In this document: piece by piece, positions 21,293-25,928 of the stretch | Layout: each line of letters opens with the position of its first letter | Numbering within the stretch: the first letter of the stretch is position 1 | Source of the DNA: Proteobacteria bacterium UBA4656 | GTDB lineage: Bacteria; Pseudomonadota; Gammaproteobacteria; Xanthomonadales; Ahniellaceae | DNA length: 25,928 nucleotides | Assembly (NCBI GenBank): GCA_002405525.1 | Contig: DHLY01000109.1 | Location: forward strand, 1 to 25,928 | Direction of reading: 5' to 3' | Program-made: the position numbers and the translations under genes | Notes under the pieces: generated by a model | Databases searched by the model: none | What the model saw: only the letters and a program-made list of their open reading frames with translations | What the model was told of the DNA's origin: nothing

Positions 21293-22954
21293 TCACGGTG
21301 CGCCCGGCGGCCGTCTTCCATCGCCCGCTTCGTCGGCGCCCGGGCCGACCGAAGGGGCGAGCCTCGGCGGCGTCGACAGCGGATGGCTTTCGGACCAGGG
21401 TAACGTCGGTGGCCGGCCGCCGCGGATCTGTTCCAGCACCTCGCGCAGCCGCGCAACCGCGTCGGCATCCTTGCGCTTGAGCGCCTCGAAGATCGCCTGC
21501 GCCTGGTAATCGACCGCCTCGTCCATGCGTCCCAGCGCGGCCATGGCCAGCGCCAGCGCTTCGGTGTTGCCCTCGTCAGGGCGCTGCCTGTAGAGCGCTT
21601 CGCCGTAGTCGGCCGCCCTCCGCTTGTCGTCCGCGGTTGCCGCCGGGCAGGTGGCGGCCAGCCGCACGAAGGTCTGCAGCAGGCCGCCGTCGCGCGGGCG
21701 CCTGGCGAGCGTGGCGCCGACCTCTTTCAGCGCATCGGTGCATCGCCCGGCACGCGCCAGCGCCGCCGCCAGACGGCCATCGGCATTGCCGCTGCCCGCC
21801 TCCAGCGCGGCGAGCTGCCGGTACTGCTCCGCGGCCTGCACCCACTGGCGGGCGCGCATCAGCGTGTTGCCGAGCGCGAGGCGCGCCGCCGGCAGCTCGA
21901 GGTCCGCGCGCACCGCCGCTTCGTATTGCGCACGCGCCAGCGGCTCGCGGCCCTGCATCTCGAGCACCATGCCGCGCGCGAGCAGGGCGGCGGCGGAATC
22001 GGGCTTGGCCGCCAGCGCCGCATCCACCCGCGACGCTGCCGCATCGAGTCGGCCGCGGTCGGCTTCCAGCCGCGCATACGCGGCGAGCAGACCGGGGTCG
22101 TCCGGCAGGACCTTGAGCGCGGCGTCCAGCAGGGCCGCGCCCTGTGCGTGCTCGCCCTGCGCGGCCAGCGCCAGTGCCTGTTCCGAGGGGAGCATCGGCG
22201 GCGGCGCATAGATGCCCTCCACCAGCGGGTCGGCGAAGGCCGGCGCCACGTCGCCGGCCAGCGTGCGCGCAGCCGTGGCGTCGTCGGTACGGCCGAGCGC
22301 GACCAGCGCCTCGGCGCGGCGGGCGTGCAGCGCGGTGGCCTTCGGGTCGGCCTTCAGCGCCTGCGTGAACCACCGCTCGGCCTCGGCCGCACGCTTCTCG
22401 CGCAGGGCAATCTCGCCAAGGATCGCGGCGCCCGGCGCGAGGTCCGGTCGCGTATTCGCGATGGTTTCGACCGTGGCGCGCGCTGCGGCGAGGTCGCCGA
22501 GATCCAGTTGCACGGCCGCCAGCCGCCACCGGATCGGCAGGTACTCGCCGTCCAGCGACAGGGCGCGTGAGAGTTCTTCGCGCGCCCGCGCCGGCTGCCG
22601 GTCCAGCGTGGACAGGAAGCCCAGCAGATAGGGAAAGCGGCCGTCCTCCGGGGCCACGGCGGCAGCGTTCTCCAGCGCGACGCGGGCGGGCGCGGACTGC
22701 CCGTAGCGGGCGTAGATGGCGCCGAGGCGCGCATAGCCTTCGGCGAGGTAGATCCCGACCAGGCCCGGTCGCGCCTCCTCGAACTGGCGCCGGGTCTGTT
22801 CCAGAACTTGGCGCGTTTCCGCGGGCAGCGCCGCCATGTCCGGTTGCGGCACGGGCTTGATCGTCACCGCCGCGCCCGCGGCCTGCGCGGCGGCGAGCAG
22901 AGCGACGACCATGAGCGCGCGCAGACGCGGCGCGGAGAGATAACGGCGGGTCAT
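21293..22954 (-). CDS. Exported TPR-repeat protein
   Basis: The 553-residue protein begins with a signal peptide (about 1-28, ending AAGA). From about 65 to 500 it is a run of tetratricopeptide units, for example GYARLGAIYARYGQSAPARVALENA and HARRAEALVALGRTDDATAA, with a repeat break near 250-262 (GIYAPPPMLPS). The C-terminal 55 residues are Pro/Gly-rich and probably disordered. TPR proteins act as scaffolds; in the periplasm they often serve polysaccharide secretion or envelope assembly. GAGGA-like site GAGGA at 22964-22960 stands 5 nt from the ATG at 22954, which fixes the start. A putative -10 (GCTAGAAT) lies at 23022-23015. The HATPase gene is downstream on the same strand. Confidence 0.85.
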   Translation of the reverse strand: MTRRYLSAPRLRALMVVALLAAAQAAGAAVTIKPVPQPDMAALPAETRQVLEQTRRQFEEARPGLVGIYLAEGYARLGAIYARYGQSAPARVALENAAAVAPEDGRFPYLLGFLSTLDRQPARAREELSRALSLDGEYLPIRWRLAAVQLDLGDLAAARATVETIANTRPDLAPGAAILGEIALREKRAAEAERWFTQALKADPKATALHARRAEALVALGRTDDATAARTLAGDVAPAFADPLVEGIYAPPPMLPSEQALALAAQGEHAQGAALLDAALKVLPDDPGLLAAYARLEADRGRLDAAASRVDAALAAKPDSAAALLARGMVLEMQGREPLARAQYEAAVRADLELPAARLALGNTLMRARQWVQAAEQYRQLAALEAGSGNADGRLAAALARAGRCTDALKEVGATLARRPRDGGLLQTFVRLAATCPAATADDKRRAADYGEALYRQRPDEGNTEALALAMAALGRMDEAVDYQAQAIFEALKRKDADAVARLREVLEQIRGGRPPTLPWSESHPLSTPPRLAPSVGPGADEAGDGRRPPGAP

Positions 22955-23014
22955 GGGATTCCTCGCATGCGGCTTCGGTCGCGCGACGGACGGCGCGGAC
23001 CTGACTGACCGCAG

Positions 23015-23022
23015 ATTCTAGC
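23015..23022 (-). promoter_or_regulatory. Putative -10 (GCTAGAAT) of the TPR gene
   Basis: The minus strand reads TGCTAGAAT, an extended -10 form, giving a start near 23008 and a leader of about 54 nt. No good -35 is seen 17 bp upstream. Confidence 0.45.
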
Positions 23023-23294
23023 AGGGTGTCGAGAATGACCTTGGCGGCGCGGGGCATGGATGACGCTGGCGAATCAGCCGCGCAAGCGATCGATTCGGTG
23101 GGACGGGGTCCGCAGATGTGCCGGACTCGCGACATCGAGAAAGTGCAGGAAGGACATTTCTCGACAGCTTGCGAGGCAGCCTCCGAACAAATCCGCGTGC
23201 CTTGCGGCGTCCGCCGGGTTACGAACGCGCGCAAGCGCAACAGGGGCGTGCGCGCTTGTTCAGGGGCTCCCCGGCCGGCCGGCAAGCGCCTCCT

Positions 23295-23304
23295 TTGCTA
23301 GTCT
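23295..23304 (+). promoter_or_regulatory. Putative extended -10 (TTGCTAGTCT) of the MFS-acyltransferase gene
   Basis: TG-C-TAGTCT (23296-23304) fits TGnTAnnnT, with a predicted start near 23311, 21 nt before the ATG at 23332. It shares GCTAGnnT with three other gene starts in the window. Confidence 0.45.
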
Positions 23305-23331
23305 CCGGGGGCCCACCCGCGCGGAATCCGC

Positions 23332-25209
23332 ATGAGCGGCTCGAACCAGTTCTCCCTGTTGCGCCAGCGCCGCTTCCTGCCGTTTTTCCTGACGCAGTCG
23401 CTCGGCGCCTTCAACGACAATGTGTTCAAGAACGCGCTGGTGGCGCTGGTCACCTTCGTGATGACCGACCTGTCGGAGCAACAGCAGACCCTGTTGACCA
23501 ACCTCGCCGCCGCGCTCTTCATCGCGCCGTTCTTCCTGTTCTCCGCCACCGCGGGGCAACTGGCGGAGAAGTACGACAAGGCGCTGCTGGCGCGCGCGAT
23601 CAAGCTGCTGGAGGTGGCGATCATGGCTTTCGCGGCAGCCGGCTTCCTGACCCACCACGTCGAGTTCCTGCTCGCCATGGTGTTCATGATGGGCCTGCAC
23701 TCCACCCTGTTCGGGCCGCTGAAGTACTCGATCATGCCGCAGGTGCTGGCGCCGGACGAGCTGGTCGGCGGCAACGGGCTGGTCGAGATGGGCACCTTCG
23801 TCGCGATCCTCGGCGGCTCGCTGCTCGGCAGCGCCTTGATCCAGGTCGAAGGCGCGGGGCCGTGGCTGGTTTCGGGTGCCTGCATCGTGCTCGCGCTGGC
23901 CGGGCTGGCGACCGCGCTGGCCATGCCGCGCGTCCCGCCGCCGGTGCCGGACCTGCGCCTGCGCTGGAACGTGTTCGCCGAGACCGCAGCCAACCTGCGC
24001 TACCTGGCAGGCAACCGCACGGTCTTCCTGGCCTGCCTCGGGGTGTCGTGGTTCTGGTTTTTCGGCTCGGTGTACTTCGTGCAGTTGCCGAACTACGCCA
24101 AAACCGTGCTCGGCGGCGACGGCGGCGTCTACCAGTTCCTGCTCGCGGTGTTCTCGATCGGCGTTGCCCTCGGCTCGCTGCTGTGCGAGCGACTGTCCGG
24201 GCACAAGGTCGAGATCGGGCTGGTGCCATTCGGCTCGCTAGGCATGACCGCGTTCGGCATCGACATCTACTTCGCCCGGCCTGATCTGGCACTCGCCACC
24301 GGCGCCAGCCTGGGCGAGCTGTTCGCGCACGGCTGGATGTGGCGGCTGACCTTCGACCTCGCGATGATGGCGGTGTTTTGCGGCTTCTTCATCGTGCCAC
24401 TGTTCGCCCTGATCCAGACCCGCAGCGAGCGGAGCCATCAGTCGCGGGTGATCGCGGCCAACAACATCCTCAACGCGCTGTTCATGGTCGCAGCGACCGG
24501 CATCGCGGTGCTGCTGCTCAACGTCGCCGGGCTGACCATCCCGCAACTGCTGCTGGTGATGGCGGTGTTCAACGCGGTGGTCGCGATCTACATCTACACC
24601 CTGGTTCCGGAGTTCCTCTGGCGCTTCGTGGCCTGGCTGCTGGTCGGGGCGATGTACCGCCTGGAGGTCCATGGCCGCGACAAGATCCCCGACCACGGCG
24701 CCTGCATACTGGTCTGCAACCACGTTTCGTTCATGGACGCGGTGATCCTGATGGGTGCGGTGCGGCGGCCCACGCGCTTCGTGATGTATTGGAAGATCTT
24801 CCAGATTCCGGTGGTGAAGTGGCTGTTCAGGGCTGCGAGAGCGATCCCGATCGCCGGTCGCGGCGAGAACGAGGCGCTGATGCTGCGGGCCTTCGACGTG
24901 GTCGACCGTGAACTCGGGGCCGGCGAAGTCGTCGGCATCTTCCCGGAGGGCGGCATCACGCGGGACGGCACCCTGCAGCCATTCCGGCCGGGCATCGAGC
25001 GGATGCTCGCCAAGCGCCCGGTTCCGGTGGTGCCGATGGCATTGCGCGGCATGTGGGGCAGCCTGTTCAGCCGCAAGGACCGGCTGCGCCTGCCGCGCCG
25101 GTTCCGGTCGCGGATCGCGCTGGTGGTGGGTGACCCGATCCCGGCCGGCGAAGTCACCGCTGCCTTGCTCGAACAGCGCGTGCGCGAGCTGCGCGGGGAC
25201 TGGGCATGA
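23332..25209 (+). CDS. LplT-like MFS transporter fused to a PlsC-like acyltransferase
   Basis: The 625-residue protein joins two modules. Residues 1-430 form a 12-helix MFS transporter like the lysophospholipid flippase LplT (FLTQSLGAFNDNVFKNALVA at 19-38, GPLKYSIMPQVL near 125-136). Residues 440-620 form a glycerolipid acyltransferase with His464-x4-Asp469 (NHVSFMD) and FPEGG at 537-541, then VPMALRGMWG. LplT imports lysophospholipid flipped to the outer leaflet and Aas reacylates it; a fused flippase-acyltransferase would couple both at the inner membrane. The acyl-ACP synthetase domain found in Aas and in longer three-part fusions is absent, so acyl donor must come as acyl-ACP or acyl-CoA. 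No ribosome site is clear before the ATG; the family start (NQF-LLRQRRFLPFFLTQ) supports it. Confidence 0.93.
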   Translation: MSGSNQFSLLRQRRFLPFFLTQSLGAFNDNVFKNALVALVTFVMTDLSEQQQTLLTNLAAALFIAPFFLFSATAGQLAEKYDKALLARAIKLLEVAIMAFAAAGFLTHHVEFLLAMVFMMGLHSTLFGPLKYSIMPQVLAPDELVGGNGLVEMGTFVAILGGSLLGSALIQVEGAGPWLVSGACIVLALAGLATALAMPRVPPPVPDLRLRWNVFAETAANLRYLAGNRTVFLACLGVSWFWFFGSVYFVQLPNYAKTVLGGDGGVYQFLLAVFSIGVALGSLLCERLSGHKVEIGLVPFGSLGMTAFGIDIYFARPDLALATGASLGELFAHGWMWRLTFDLAMMAVFCGFFIVPLFALIQTRSERSHQSRVIAANNILNALFMVAATGIAVLLLNVAGLTIPQLLLVMAVFNAVVAIYIYTLVPEFLWRFVAWLLVGAMYRLEVHGRDKIPDHGACILVCNHVSFMDAVILMGAVRRPTRFVMYWKIFQIPVVKWLFRAARAIPIAGRGENEALMLRAFDVVDRELGAGEVVGIFPEGGITRDGTLQPFRPGIERMLAKRPVPVVPMALRGMWGSLFSRKDRLRLPRRFRSRIALVVGDPIPAGEVTAALLEQRVRELRGDWA

Positions 25210-25210
25210 C

Positions 25211-25231
25211 GCGGGCTCCGGTGTCGCCCGC
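25211..25231 (+). terminator. Hairpin right after the MFS-acyltransferase stop
   Basis: GCGGGC (25211-25216) and GCCCGC (25226-25231) pair around a 9-nt loop, starting 2 bp after the stop codon. It lacks a T-run. The remaining 108 bp up to the next gene hold nothing else I recognise. Confidence 0.35.
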
Positions 25232-25339
25232 AGCGCCGTGCCCGCAGTGGTGCGCCGCGTGGCCGCCGTGACGGGCCGTTCATGCGCCGGATGCGCGCAG
25301 CGCGCTTCAATGCCGGAACGTCCCGACCAAGGCCGATCC

Positions 25340-25928
25340 ATGACTCGCCCCGCCTTCCCGTGTCGCCCTCCCGGCAGGTCCGCCGCCGCGCTGTCGGCGC
25401 TGCTGGGGGTCGTGCTGGCCGGCTGCGGGGACGCCAGTGAACGACCGGGTGCGTTCCGCACCGCGCCCGCCGACCGCGGCGATGTGCAGGTATCGATCTC
25501 CGCCACCGGCATCCTGCGCGCGCTGTCCACGGTCGACGTCGGCACCCAGGTTTCGGGGCGCATCGCCGGCGTCGAAGCGGACTTCAACCAGCGCGTCAGC
25601 GCGGGCCAGGTGATCGCGCGCATCGATCCGGCCAACCTCGCCACCCGCCGCGCGCAGGCCGCGGCCGACCTGGCCAGCGCGCGCGCCGCGCTGGTCGAGG
25701 CCCAGGCCGCGCTGAAGCTGGCCGAGGTGGACCTCAAGCGCAAGCAGGAACTCGCCGCGCGCAAGCTGGTGTCGTCCAGCGAGCTCGACCTCGCCATCGC
25801 CACCCGCGACCAGGCCGCGGCGCGCGTGGGTTCCGCGCGCTCGGCGGTCGAGCAGCGCGCGGCGGGGCTGGCCAACGCTGAACTCGACCTCGAGCACAGC
25901 GTGATCCGCTCGCCGGTCGACGGCGTGG
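25340..25928 (+). CDS. MacA-like periplasmic adaptor lipoprotein, 3' end beyond window
   Basis: The frame from ATG 25340 stays open to the window edge, giving 196 residues of an RND/ABC-type membrane fusion protein. The N-terminus is a lipoprotein signal with lipobox LAGC at 26-29 (Cys29). SATGILRALSTVDVGTQVSG (about 52-71) and AGVEADFNQRVSAGQVIARI (73-92) are the first barrel strand and lipoyl half, as in MacA. The alpha-hairpin (about 95-185) is long and Ala-rich, and SVIRSPVDGV starts the second lipoyl half. MacA-type adaptors usually precede a MacB-like ABC transporter, which would be just outside the window. AAGG at 25329-25332 is a modest ribosome site. It is distinct in sequence from the adaptor at 2530-3639. 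Confidence 0.85.
   Translation, partial: MTRPAFPCRPPGRSAAALSALLGVVLAGCGDASERPGAFRTAPADRGDVQVSISATGILRALSTVDVGTQVSGRIAGVEADFNQRVSAGQVIARIDPANLATRRAQAAADLASARAALVEAQAALKLAEVDLKRKQELAARKLVSSSELDLAIATRDQAAARVGSARSAVEQRAAGLANAELDLEHSVIRSPVDGV

Larger units (their letters stand above)
22955..23331. other. 377-bp divergent region with a GGA-loop hairpin
   Basis: No gene is supported; an ORF at 23026-23301 (plus) has no protein-like character. The TPR-side promoter is at 23015-23022 and the MFS-acyltransferase promoter at 23295-23304. In between, TCGAGAAA (23135-23142) and TTTCTCGA (23157-23164) form a perfect 8-bp stem whose 14-nt loop contains two GGA triplets (AGGAAGGA). GGA in a hairpin loop is the binding signal of CsrA/RsmA proteins, so an untranslated RNA or a long leader is possible. 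Confidence 0.45.

Noticed and set aside
23026..23301. 91-codon plus-strand frame before the MFS-acyltransferase gene
   Set aside because: No ribosome site, no family features, and it runs through the putative -10 of the next gene.

Overview
The window is a GC-rich (about 70%) stretch of chromosome with no rRNA, tRNA, CRISPR array or insertion sequence that I can see. The gene repertoire points to a gammaproteobacterium of the Xanthomonadales/Lysobacterales: an E. coli-like AlaA, Alx/TerC, RpoH and PriA, plus an ECF sigma / DUF3619-like / DUF3106 cassette and short GC-rich intergenic repeats. Most of it is housekeeping and envelope biology, with one small accessory patch around a MazEF-type toxin-antitoxin pair. 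The taxonomic placement is inference from content.

Layout. 166-2077 (minus): AlaA-like aminotransferase followed by an overlapping secreted SGNH hydrolase. 2387-3639 (plus): a 48-residue small protein translationally coupled to a periplasmic adaptor lipoprotein with no pump beside it. 3672-4058 (minus): small four-helix membrane protein. 4333-6686 (plus): RsgA GTPase and a QEGLA-motif (DUF1704) metallopeptidase-like protein. 6687-7463: no intact gene, but dispersed repeats and a decayed TonB-dependent receptor tail. 7464-9447 (plus): Alx/TerC and RpoH, the latter ended by a clear terminator. 9509-10884: repeats, a REP-like element, MazEF-type module and an unknown membrane-anchored protein. 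11022-13952: MATE transporter and sterol desaturase-type hydroxylase in one operon, divergent from a TetR regulator, with a perfect 25-bp palindrome lying inside the operon promoter.

13987-16161 (minus): PriA, with three DnaA-box-like nonamers upstream. 16598-18441 (plus): four overlapping genes (ECF sigma factor, one-TM DUF3619-like protein, small acidic protein, secreted DUF3106 helical-repeat protein). 18454-22954 (minus): TonB-dependent receptor, a HATPase of the RsbW anti-sigma type, and a secreted TPR protein. 23332-25209 (plus): LplT-like transporter fused to a PlsC-like acyltransferase. 25340 to the end: 5' part of a MacA-like adaptor lipoprotein, cut by the window edge.

The best leads for new biology are the four-gene ECF sigma/DUF3106 operon, the small ORF coupled to an orphan adaptor, the unknown protein beside MazEF, the QEGLA metallopeptidase coupled to RsgA, and the DnaA-box cluster at priA. 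I did not find a clearly unprecedented multi-gene system.
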